Assembly: GCA_036265535.1 (NCBI GenBank)
Contig: DATAOV010000061.1
Span: 1-38,863 of the forward strand
Source: AC-32 sp036265535
Lineage (GTDB): Bacteria; Actinomycetota; Thermoleophilia; Gaiellales; Gaiellaceae
DNA: 38,863 nt
Direction: 5' to 3'
Of the stretch, positions 23,854 through 31,721 are shown piece after piece. The notes under the pieces were generated by a model. The model was not told the origin of the DNA and did no database searches. It saw only the letters and a list, made by a program, of their open reading frames with translations. Position numbers and translations under genes: made by a program. Every line of letters starts with the position of its first letter. Position 1 is the first letter of the stretch.

Positions 23854-24948
23854 ATGAAACGACTTTCTGTGATTCTTTCTTGCGCGGCGCTCGTTCTGCT
23901 GGCCGCGGCCTGTGGTGGCAGCAACAGCGCCGGAGACGTCCCGAGCGACTCGGTCGCAGTCGTCGGAGACAAGTCGATCAGCAAGGCTGACTGGGATGCG
24001 CTGATGGCGCAGACGCGCCGGAACTTCGCCGCCACGAAGCGCACGTTCCCCGCCGCGGGCAGCGTCGCACTCGCGAACCTCAAGGCCAACGCGACCCAGT
24101 TCCTGATCCAGAGCAGCGAGTACCAGCAGGAGGCCGACAAGCTCGACGTCAAGGTGAGCGACAAGGACATCGACGCGCGGCTCGCCCAGATCAAGAAGCA
24201 GTACTACGCCAATCCGCCGGGCCAGCCGCCGGCGAGCGCCGCAGAGATGGAGAAGCGCTATCAGGCGGCTTTGAAGCAACAGGGGTTCACCGACGAGGAG
24301 GTTCGCTCGGGGATCAAGCTGCAGCTCCTCCGGGAGAAGGTCTTCCAGAAGGTGACCTCCGACGTGAAGGTCTCGAACGACGACATCAAGACGTACTACG
24401 ACAAGCACAAGGCGACCTACCAGACGCCGGCTCAGCCCGAGAGCCGCGCCGTCCGCCACATCCTGGTCAAGCAGAAGGCGCTGGCCAACAGCCTCTACCA
24501 GCAGCTCAAGGCCAACCCGCAGAAGTTCGCGCAACTGGCCAAGAAGTACTCGACCGACACCTCGTCGAAGGTCAACGGCGGCGAGCTCCCCGGCGGCGCG
24601 ATCAAGGGCCGCACGGTGCCGCCGTTCGACAAGGTCGCCTTCTCGATCAAGACGAACGCGATCTCGAAGCCGGTGCACAGCCAGTTCGGCTGGCACATCA
24701 TCCAGGCCACCGGCCCGATCAAGCCCGGCAAGCCCGCGACGCCGACGCCCCTCTCGCAGGTGCAGGAGGCGATCCGCCAGCAGCTGCTCGCCTCGGACCG
24801 GAACTCGGAGATGCAGAGCTGGCTCGAGGGGGTCAAGAAGTCGTACTGCAAGCAGATCGGTTACGCGCCGGGCTACGCGCCCCCGCCGGGGCAGGATCCC
24901 TGCAAGACGACCTCGACCTCGACCGGCTCGGCGACCACCACCGGCTAG
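23854..24948 (+). CDS. Peptidyl-prolyl isomerase lipoprotein (PrsA/SurA-like)
   Basis: 364 residues. Lipoprotein signal with lipobox LAAAC (Cys at about residue 20), a SurA_N-like helical part (VAVVGDKSISKADWDALM, then Lys/Asp-rich helices), and a PpiC-type rotamase domain (about residues 200-290: RAVRHILVKQKA, ANPQKFAQLAKKYSTD, GGELPGGAIKGR, SQFGWHIIQAT). A Ser/Thr-rich C-terminal tail (TSTSTGSATTTG) ends the protein. It is expected on the outer face of the membrane, helping exported proteins fold. No ribosome binding site precedes ATG 23854; a hairpin fills the leader. Confidence 0.93.
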   Translation: MKRLSVILSCAALVLLAAACGGSNSAGDVPSDSVAVVGDKSISKADWDALMAQTRRNFAATKRTFPAAGSVALANLKANATQFLIQSSEYQQEADKLDVKVSDKDIDARLAQIKKQYYANPPGQPPASAAEMEKRYQAALKQQGFTDEEVRSGIKLQLLREKVFQKVTSDVKVSNDDIKTYYDKHKATYQTPAQPESRAVRHILVKQKALANSLYQQLKANPQKFAQLAKKYSTDTSSKVNGGELPGGAIKGRTVPPFDKVAFSIKTNAISKPVHSQFGWHIIQATGPIKPGKPATPTPLSQVQEAIRQQLLASDRNSEMQSWLEGVKKSYCKQIGYAPGYAPPPGQDPCKTTSTSTGSATTTG

Positions 24949-24952
24949 GCCC

Positions 24953-25737
24953 GTGGCCCTCGGCGAGACGCTGCTGGAGCTTCAGCAGCTGACCGAACGG
25001 CTCCGTCGTGATTGCCCCTGGGACCGGGTGCAGACGGCTCGGACGATCGTCCCGCACACGGTCGAGGAGGCTTACGAGGTCGCAGATGCCGCGCTTGCGG
25101 ACGACCCGGCCAAGCTCGTCGACGAGCTCGGCGACCTGCTCTTCCAGGTCTACTTCCTCTCGCTCCTGCTCGAGGAGCGGGGCGAGGGCGATCTCGAGCA
25201 GGTGGCACGACGTGTGCTCGAGAAGCTCGTCCGCCGCCACCCGCACGTCTTCGGCGAGGTCGACGCGCGCACCGCGGGGCGCGTTCGCGAGAACTGGGAG
25301 CGGATCAAGGCTTGCGAAGAGGGGCGCGAAGGCATCTTCCACGATGTTCCCGAGGCGCTTCCCGCGCTCCTCCAGGCGCGGAAGGTGCAGCGCCGCGCCC
25401 GCGAGGTTGGGTTCGAGTACCGGGATCTGGCCGGCGCGCTCGCCGACCTCGAGTCCGAGCTCGGGGAGCTAAAAGCGGAGCTCTCGGACGAGCCGGTTGC
25501 CGAGACAGAGGCAGACTCGCGGCACTTCGAGGAGCTCGGCGACCTGCTCTTCGCAGTCGTCAACGTCGGTCGTCGACTGAACGTCGACCCCGAGCTGGCG
25601 CTGCGCTCGGCGACAGCTCGCTTCCGGGCTCGGGTCGAGCGGGCCGAGCAGCTGGCCGCCGAGGAAGGGAGCTCCTGGACGGAGCTTCCGCTCGAGGCGC
25701 AGGATCGGTACTTCGACCGGGCCAAGGAGGCATTGCG

Positions 25738-25741
<4 letters not shown>
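24953..25741 (+). CDS. mazG: Nucleoside triphosphate pyrophosphohydrolase MazG
   Basis: 262 residues with two tandem MazG domains. The first has CPWDRVQTARTIVPHTVEEAYE and LVDELGDLLFQVYF; the second has FEELGDLLFAVVNVGRRLNVDPELALR. The EExxE..ExxD metal sites are present (EEAYEVADA, DELGDLLFQV). It hydrolyses non-canonical NTPs to monophosphates, and (p)ppGpp-related roles are known in some bacteria. GTG 24953 follows the previous stop by four bases. Its stop overlaps the enolase start as CTGA. Confidence 0.95.
25724..25730 (+). promoter_or_regulatory. Ribosome binding site deciding the enolase CTG start
   Basis: AAGGAGG, a full match to the anti-Shine-Dalgarno complement, lies seven bases before CTG 25738. 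No ATG, GTG or TTG exists in the enolase frame nearby. Confidence 0.8.
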
Positions 25742-27009
<1,268 letters not shown>

Positions 27010-27036
27010 AAGCCGGGCGACCGGGGGTGCGCGAGC

Positions 27037-27048
27037 TACGCTGAACCG
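27037..27048 (+). promoter_or_regulatory. Leaderless -10 box for pyk
   Basis: TACGCT (27037-27042), six bases, then GTG 27049. pyk can therefore be transcribed separately from eno; there is no ribosome binding site. Confidence 0.6.
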
Positions 27049-28461
27049 GTGGCCGTAGCAACGCGTCGCACGAAGATCGTCGCCACGATCGGCCCGGCGT
27101 CGGCCGACCGCGAAGTTCTCTCCAAGCTGGCCTCCGCGGGCATGGACGGCGCGCGGCTCAACCTCTCTCACGGCACGCACGACGAGCATCGGGAGCGAGC
27201 CAGACTTGTGCGTGCGACCGAGGCGGAGCTGGAGCGGCCGATCGCGTTGATCGCCGACCTGCAAGGGCCGAAGCTGCGGATCGGCGACCTCGACGCGCCC
27301 GTGACGCTCGTGCGGGGCGAGGAGATCGTCGTCGCTGCGGCCGAGTTCTCCAGCAACGGCGAGCTCCCGGTCAGCCCGCCCGTGATCAGCGAGGTGCTCC
27401 AGCCCGGGCACGAGGTGCTGATCGACGACGGGCTCGTGCGGCTGCGCGTGGACGAGGTCGAGTCCGGGCGTGCGCGCTGCGCCGTTCTCACCGGCGGGGT
27501 CGTCTCGTCCCACAAGGGTGTGAACCTGCCGGGCGTCCCGATCCCGATCCCGTCGCTGACGCGCAAGGACATGGACGACCTCGAGCTCGCGCTCGAGCTC
27601 GGCGTCGACTTCGTCGCGCTCTCGTTCGTGCGCTCGGCGGCAGACGTGCGTGACCTCCGCGCGCTGATCGAGCAGGCCGGCTCGCCGGCCCACGTGATCG
27701 CGAAGATCGAGAAGTCGGAGGCCGTGGACGCGCTCGAGGCGATCCTCTCGGAGTCCGACGCCGTCATGGTTGCCCGCGGCGACCTCGGCGTGGAGATCGG
27801 GCCGGCGCTCGTCCCGCTCGTCCAGAAGCGGATCATCATCGCGGCGCTGGAGCGTGGGAAGCCCGTGATCACCGCGACGCAGATGCTCGAGTCGATGGTG
27901 CATCAGGCCGAGCCGACCCGAGCCGAGGCCAGCGACGTCGCCAACGCGATCCTCGACGGCAGCTCCGCCTTGATGCTTTCCGGCGAGACCGCGGTCGGCG
28001 AGTACCCCGTCGAGTCGGTCGCCTACATGGACAGGATCGCGCGCGCAGTCGAGCCGAGCCTGGACTATCGTCACCAGCTGCCGGAGGCGAGCGAGGAGCC
28101 GACGGTCGGCCAGGCGATGTCGAACGCCGCGTGCGATCTCGCCGAGGCGCTGGGGGCCAAGGCCATCCTCGTGCCGACTTACTCGGGCAGGACGGCCTCG
28201 GTCGTAGCCCGGCTGCGGCCGCGGCGGCCGATCATCGCGCTCACCCACCACGACTACGTGCTCCGGCAGCTGGCGCTGGAGTGGGGGGTCTCTGCGTACC
28301 TGATCCCCGAGTGCGCCGACTTCGACGCCCTGCTCGACCGTTCCCTCGCCGCTGCGCGCGAGAGCAGCCTCGTGGACGAGGGCGACCGCGTCGTGATCAC
28401 GGCGGGCACGGCGGTCAACATTCCCGGCACGACGAACCTGATCAAGGTCGACGTCATCTAG
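27049..28461 (+). CDS. pyk: Pyruvate kinase
   Basis: 470 residues. TKIVATIGPASADREVL, GARLNLSHGTHDEH and ADLQGPKLRIG open the barrel; the B domain carries VLIDDGLVRLRV; then IAKIEKSEAVDAL, VMVARGDLGVEIG, ITATQMLESM and DGSSALMLSGETAVGEYP. It makes pyruvate and ATP from phosphoenolpyruvate, the step after enolase. The C-terminal allosteric domain is complete and there is no extra PEP-utiliser domain. It ends with a tandem in-frame TAG TAG that begins a copy of the recurring repeat. Confidence 0.97.
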   Translation: MAVATRRTKIVATIGPASADREVLSKLASAGMDGARLNLSHGTHDEHRERARLVRATEAELERPIALIADLQGPKLRIGDLDAPVTLVRGEEIVVAAAEFSSNGELPVSPPVISEVLQPGHEVLIDDGLVRLRVDEVESGRARCAVLTGGVVSSHKGVNLPGVPIPIPSLTRKDMDDLELALELGVDFVALSFVRSAADVRDLRALIEQAGSPAHVIAKIEKSEAVDALEAILSESDAVMVARGDLGVEIGPALVPLVQKRIIIAALERGKPVITATQMLESMVHQAEPTRAEASDVANAILDGSSALMLSGETAVGEYPVESVAYMDRIARAVEPSLDYRHQLPEASEEPTVGQAMSNAACDLAEALGAKAILVPTYSGRTASVVARLRPRRPIIALTHHDYVLRQLALEWGVSAYLIPECADFDALLDRSLAAARESSLVDEGDRVVITAGTAVNIPGTTNLIKVDVI

Positions 28462-28473
28462 TAGGAGGGCTTG
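28459..28473 (+). repeat. Tandem-stop repeat copy at pyk end
   Basis: TAGTAGGAGGGCTTG covers the pyk stop, a second stop and a strong Shine-Dalgarno core. A hairpin (CGCGGCGGC-GAA-GCCGCTCGCG, about 28477-28498) follows and ends directly before GTG 28499 of the next gene. Confidence 0.5.
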
Positions 28474-28498
28474 CGCTCGCGGCGGCGAAGCCGCTCGC

Positions 28499-28831
28499 GT
28501 GGCTAAGCGGACCCGCACGCCCCGGCGTTCCCGTTTCGCGCTACGCTGGCTCGCCGTCGGCGCGATCCTTCTCGTCGGGCTGCTCTACGCGCGCCCGCTG
28601 CGGAGCTACCTCCACACCAAGCAGGACCTGGCCAGGCGCGCCGCCGACGTGCGCGCGCTCAAGTCCGAGCGGCGCGCGCTTCAGCATCAGCTCGCCGAGT
28701 CATCGAGCGCCGAGGCCCTGACCAGGCAGGCGCGGCGGCTCGGCCTCGTGCGCCCGGGCGAACGGCTCTACATCGTCAAGGGCGTCTCCGCCTGGCTCCA
28801 CGGCACTACGATCGAGCGTGGTGGACGATGA
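28499..28831 (+). CDS. FtsB/DivIC-type septum formation initiator
   Basis: 110 residues. A basic N-terminus (MAKRTRTPRRSRFALR), one membrane segment (WLAVGAILLVGLLYA, residues 17-31), then a coiled coil (about 40-75, RAADVRALKSERRALQHQL) and the FtsB-like end RQARRLGLVRPGERLYIVKG. It should link FtsL/FtsQ in the divisome outside the membrane. The position between pyk/eno and DUF501 is the usual actinobacterial one. GTG start; AGGAGG is 30 bases away and separated by a hairpin that would bring it near. The product overlaps DUF501 by 14 bases. Confidence 0.88.
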   Translation: MAKRTRTPRRSRFALRWLAVGAILLVGLLYARPLRSYLHTKQDLARRAADVRALKSERRALQHQLAESSSAEALTRQARRLGLVRPGERLYIVKGVSAWLHGTTIERGGR

Positions 28832-29282
28832 CCGCGCAATCGTCGAGCGGCAGATCGGCCGGCCTCCGCGGGCGTTCCAGTCGGTCGCCGTCCGCTGTCC
28901 GTTCGGCCGCCCGGCGATAACGGAGCAGGCCGCCTTCGACGAGTCGGGGGAGCCGTTCCCGACGACCTTCTACGTCACCTGCCGTCATCTCGTCGCGGCC
29001 ATCGCGCGGCTCGAGGCCGCGGGCGGGGTCGAGCGCTGGAGCAGGTTGGCGCAGGAGGATCCGGAGCTGCGTGCAAGCGCGGAGCGCGCCCATGCGGAGC
29101 AGCGGCGCCTCCGGCCGGAGCTGCCCGGCGGCATCGGCGGCCAGACACGTACCGGCGGGCTCAAATGCCTGCACGCCCACGCGGCCTTCGCGCTCGCGCG
29201 GCCGGGATACGAGCTCGGCGAGCGGATCGTCGCCGAGGTCGAGCCGCTCTGGCCGCCGCGCTGCTGCTATGACGCGCAGTAG
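28818..29282 (+). CDS. DUF501 protein
   Basis: 154 residues. QIGRPPRAFQSVAVRCPFGRPAI, PFPTTFYVTCRHL, GGIGGQTRTGGLKCLHAHAA and the C-terminal PRCCYD match the DUF501 family, which sits beside ftsB/eno in many actinobacteria. Several conserved Cys and His (CPFG, CRHL, CLHAH, CC) suggest metal binding. No activity is established. GTG 28818 lies within the previous gene's 3' end, so translation is coupled. Confidence 0.9.
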   Translation: MVDDDRAIVERQIGRPPRAFQSVAVRCPFGRPAITEQAAFDESGEPFPTTFYVTCRHLVAAIARLEAAGGVERWSRLAQEDPELRASAERAHAEQRRLRPELPGGIGGQTRTGGLKCLHAHAAFALARPGYELGERIVAEVEPLWPPRCCYDAQ

Positions 29283-29293
29283 CATCGCCCGCG

Positions 29294-29608
29294 ATGCCGA
29301 CGGTGCTCGAGACCACGCGCCACGAGTGGCTGGAAGGCCACCGTCGGCTCCAGGCGGCGGCCGGCGACCGCGCTCGCTACACGCGCCTGCTTCGTGAGCT
29401 CGACATCGTGCTCGAGGAACTGCGGCGCCGGGTCGGTCAGACCTTCACGCTGGACGAGCTCGCAGCGGCCTACGGCGAGTCCGACCGCTGGGCGCAAGAG
29501 GCTCTTGCAGAGCGGGATCCGGCGCCGGGGTGGGCGACGCGGGTCGCAACCGTCCAAGAAGCCGCCTTCTACCTCTACTCCCGCGGCGCGGCCGACTACC
29601 GGCCATGA
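29294..29608 (+). CDS. Conserved small soluble protein, unknown function
   Basis: 104 residues, mostly helical and charged: HEWLEGHRRLQAAAGDRARY, RLLRELDIVLEELRRRVG and FTLDELAAAYGESDRWAQEAL. No membrane segment or known motif. TAGCAT (29280-29285) sits eight bases before ATG 29294. It overlaps the next small gene by ATGA, and the pair is typical of the region downstream of DUF501 in this kind of genome. Function unknown. Confidence 0.75.
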   Translation: MPTVLETTRHEWLEGHRRLQAAAGDRARYTRLLRELDIVLEELRRRVGQTFTLDELAAAYGESDRWAQEALAERDPAPGWATRVATVQEAAFYLYSRGAADYRP

Positions 29609-29811
29609 GCAGCATCGACCGCCGGCGCAGGCGGCGACCGACCCGGCGCAGGCTCGTGTGGTGGTTCCTAGCGATCGTCGTCGTCTTCGCGGTCGGGGTA
29701 GCACTGGGCCAGGCTCTGAACGACAACCCCCAGCCGGGCTCCACCACGACCCTGAACCAGACCTTCACGCTGCCGCCCGAGTCTTCCACGGTCACCGTGA
29801 CGACGCCGTGA
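29605..29811 (+). CDS. Small single-pass membrane protein
   Basis: 68 residues. An Arg-rich N-terminus (RRRRRRPTRRRLVW), one membrane segment (WFLAIVVVFAVGVALGQAL) and a Thr/Pro-rich outer tail (LPPESSTVTVTTP). Topology is N-in/C-out. ATG 29605 overlaps the previous stop (ATGA). Function unknown. Confidence 0.7.
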   Translation: MSSIDRRRRRRPTRRRLVWWFLAIVVVFAVGVALGQALNDNPQPGSTTTLNQTFTLPPESSTVTVTTP

Positions 29812-29857
29812 CCGGCCGATGTTAGAAAAGACAAGCTTTGGGTAGATTTGCGGCCGG

Positions 29858-30445
29858 ATGATGCGGGACCCCTCCTCAGCGCGTCCGGCGGCTTCGGGCG
29901 AGCCCGATTGGCTCACGCTCGGACAGGCGGCAAAGTACCTCGGCGTCGCCCAGAGCACGATCCGCAAGTGGTCCGATCAAGGGCGCGTACCGGCCTTCTA
30001 CACACCGGGCGGGCACCGGCGATACCGTCGCGGCGACCTCGACGTCTTTCTCCAGCGCTCGGGCCCGAGCGGCGGCGTCGGGCAGACCGTGTTGATCGTC
30101 GACGACGACGAGAAGCTCCGTGAGTACGTGCGCGTCAACCTCGAGATGGAGGGCTATACCGTCAGAGAAGCTGGCAGCGCCGAGGAAGGGCTGCGGGTGC
30201 TCGAGGAGACGACGCCGCACCTCGTGCTCCTCGACGTGATGATGCCCGAGGTGGACGGATGGGAGATGCTGCAGCGCGTGCAGGAGCGACACGGGCTCGG
30301 CTCGATCCCGGTGATCATGTTCAGCGGAAAGGTCGACGAGCAGGCTGCGGACGAGGCGGCCTCGCGGGGAGCACAGGGTTTCATCGGCAAGCCCTTCAAC
30401 CCGCAGGAGCTGATCGACCAGACCAAGCAGCTGCTGCCGCGCTGA
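29858..30445 (+). CDS. MerR/BldC-like HTH fused to a receiver domain
   Basis: 195 residues. Residues 17-66 form a winged helix-turn-helix of the MerR/excisionase type (WLTLGQAAKYLGVAQSTIRK, then TPGGHRRYRRGDLDVFL). Residues 75-193 form a CheY-like receiver with the acidic pair IVDDDEKL, phospho-acceptor LLDVMMPEVDGWEML, switch Ser MFSGK and Lys GKPFNP, all intact. The DNA-binding part lies before the receiver, the reverse of ordinary response regulators. No histidine kinase is adjacent. TAGATT (29843-29848) precedes ATG 29858 by nine bases; ATG 29861 is also possible. Confidence 0.9.
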   Translation: MMRDPSSARPAASGEPDWLTLGQAAKYLGVAQSTIRKWSDQGRVPAFYTPGGHRRYRRGDLDVFLQRSGPSGGVGQTVLIVDDDEKLREYVRVNLEMEGYTVREAGSAEEGLRVLEETTPHLVLLDVMMPEVDGWEMLQRVQERHGLGSIPVIMFSGKVDEQAADEAASRGAQGFIGKPFNPQELIDQTKQLLPR

Positions 30446-30462
30446 TCACGCTCGACCGGCAC

Positions 30463-30978
30463 GTGGAGCGCTGGGTCGTCCAGCACCGGATCGGCTGGCT
30501 CAATTGGCTGTTCGTCGACCTCTCCCGGATCGGCGTTGACGGGCTCGTCTTCGTCGTGGTCGGCGCGGTGCTGGCCGTTCTCTGGCGTCGCCCGTGGCTG
30601 TTCGTGCTCGTGCTGACGGCGGATCTCGCCGCAGACGGGCTCTCGTACGTGCTGCGGCAGTGGATCGGCCGCGACCGCCCGCCGCTCGTCTTTCCGGAGC
30701 CGAGGCCGCTCGTGCCCGTCTCTCACAGCGGGGCCTTTCCCTCCGGCCACGCCGCGACCGCCTTCGCCTGTGCGACCGTGCTCGCTTGGGCCTCGCCCCG
30801 GCTACGGGTTCCGGCCCTCGTGCTCGCGGCCGCGATCGCCTGCTCGCGCGTCTACGTGGGCGTCCATTGGCCGCTGGACATCCTGGGCGGCGCCGTCCTC
30901 GGCGTGGCGGTCGCTACAGCTCTTCTGATGCTCGCAGCAAGCCGGCCACGATCACGCCCAGCGCTGCCAGCAGGCTGA
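30463..30978 (+). CDS. PAP2-family membrane phosphatase
   Basis: 171 residues from GTG 30463. Motifs of the PAP2 superfamily: RQWIGRDRPPL, FPSGHAATAF with catalytic His, and SRVYVGVHWPLDILGG. Several hydrophobic helices place it in the membrane. It likely dephosphorylates lipid phosphates such as undecaprenyl or phosphatidic species. An alternative start CTG 30442 overlaps the preceding stop (CTGA) and adds ITLDRHV, matching the family's usual N-terminus. The C-terminus (RPRSRPALPAG) overlaps the convergent minus-strand gene by 65 bases. Confidence 0.88.
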   Translation: MERWVVQHRIGWLNWLFVDLSRIGVDGLVFVVVGAVLAVLWRRPWLFVLVLTADLAADGLSYVLRQWIGRDRPPLVFPEPRPLVPVSHSGAFPSGHAATAFACATVLAWASPRLRVPALVLAAAIACSRVYVGVHWPLDILGGAVLGVAVATALLMLAASRPRSRPALPAG

Positions 30979-31405
30979 TCCAGATGCCGATCCCGCGACC
31001 GGCTGGAGGCGGGATCGAGTCCGGGATCGAGATCAGCCTGATCAGGACGAAGATCGTCGCCAGCGACCCGAGCGCGATCACGATCAGGCTCTCCGGGATC
31101 GTCGGCGGGAGCTCGAAGCCGAGCTCCCGCGCCGCCACGAGGGCGAGGATGGCGAGCCCGATGAAGAACACGAGCTTGCCGAGGGTGCCCGTGTGCCAGC
31201 CGATCACCGCGAGCGTGGGGCCCGCCGTGTCCGGCCCTGCATACCAGCCGGTGAAGGGCGCGATCGTGAGTACGAGCGCGGTGACCCAGGTCAGGCGGCC
31301 GCCGAGGGCCCAGAACCCGGTCGCCGGCCTGACGAACGCGTCCTCGTCCGGCTCGAAGTACGGCTCGTCCTGCTCGGGGGGCGGGAAGGGCTCGGGCGAC
31401 TGCAA
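30914..31405 (-). CDS. Membrane protein, unknown function
   Basis: 163 residues. An acidic, Pro-rich N-terminus (PPPEQDEPYFEPDEDAF), then four hydrophobic stretches around LTWVTALVLTIAPFTGWYAG, TGTLGKLVFFIGLAILALVA, LIVIALGSLATIFVLIRLIS and WISLLAALGVIVAGLL. The layout resembles small actinobacterial proteins that modulate transporters, but I recognise no family. It follows the 31651 gene by 18 bases, so they are one operon. Confidence 0.75.
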   Translation of the reverse strand: MQSPEPFPPPEQDEPYFEPDEDAFVRPATGFWALGGRLTWVTALVLTIAPFTGWYAGPDTAGPTLAVIGWHTGTLGKLVFFIGLAILALVAARELGFELPPTIPESLIVIALGSLATIFVLIRLISIPDSIPPPAGRGIGIWISLLAALGVIVAGLLRASEEL

Positions 31406-31423
31406 GGCGCCAAGTATGACCCG

Positions 31424-31651
31424 TCAGAGACCGAAGAGCCGCTGGATCTCGTTCCAGATCACGATCGAGAGACCGATGCTGGTGGCGATCACTGCCGTCA
31501 GCGCGAGCCAGAAGCGCAGCCGCGCGAGGTGCCGCTCCCGCGCCCGCTCCTCCATCACCCGCCGCTTGATCCGCTGGCGCCGGTAGTTCCGGTGTACTGC
31601 CGTCGGGTCGAGCAACTCCTCCTCGACCGGCTTTCGCTCCGGCAGGGCCAT
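31424..31651 (-). CDS. Small single-pass membrane protein
   Basis: 75 residues: a charged N-terminal helix (RNYRRQRIKRRVMEERARER), one membrane segment (FWLALTAVIATSIGLSIVIW) and a short tail. It has a leaderless start, with TAGACT (minus strand 31663-31658) six bases before ATG 31651. First gene of a two-gene operon, divergent from the GAF-PP2C gene. Function unknown. Confidence 0.7.
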   Translation of the reverse strand: MALPERKPVEEELLDPTAVHRNYRRQRIKRRVMEERARERHLARLRFWLALTAVIATSIGLSIVIWNEIQRLFGL

Positions 31652-31657
31652 ACCGGC

Positions 31658-31663
31658 AGTCTA
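31658..31663 (-). promoter_or_regulatory. Leaderless -10 box for the 31651 gene
   Basis: TAGACT on the minus strand, six bases before the ATG at 31651. Confidence 0.55.
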
Positions 31664-31721
31664 GAGGGCCTCGGCCCGGGACGAACCCGCTGTCGCCATA
31701 CTTCGACGAAAGGTGGCAAGG

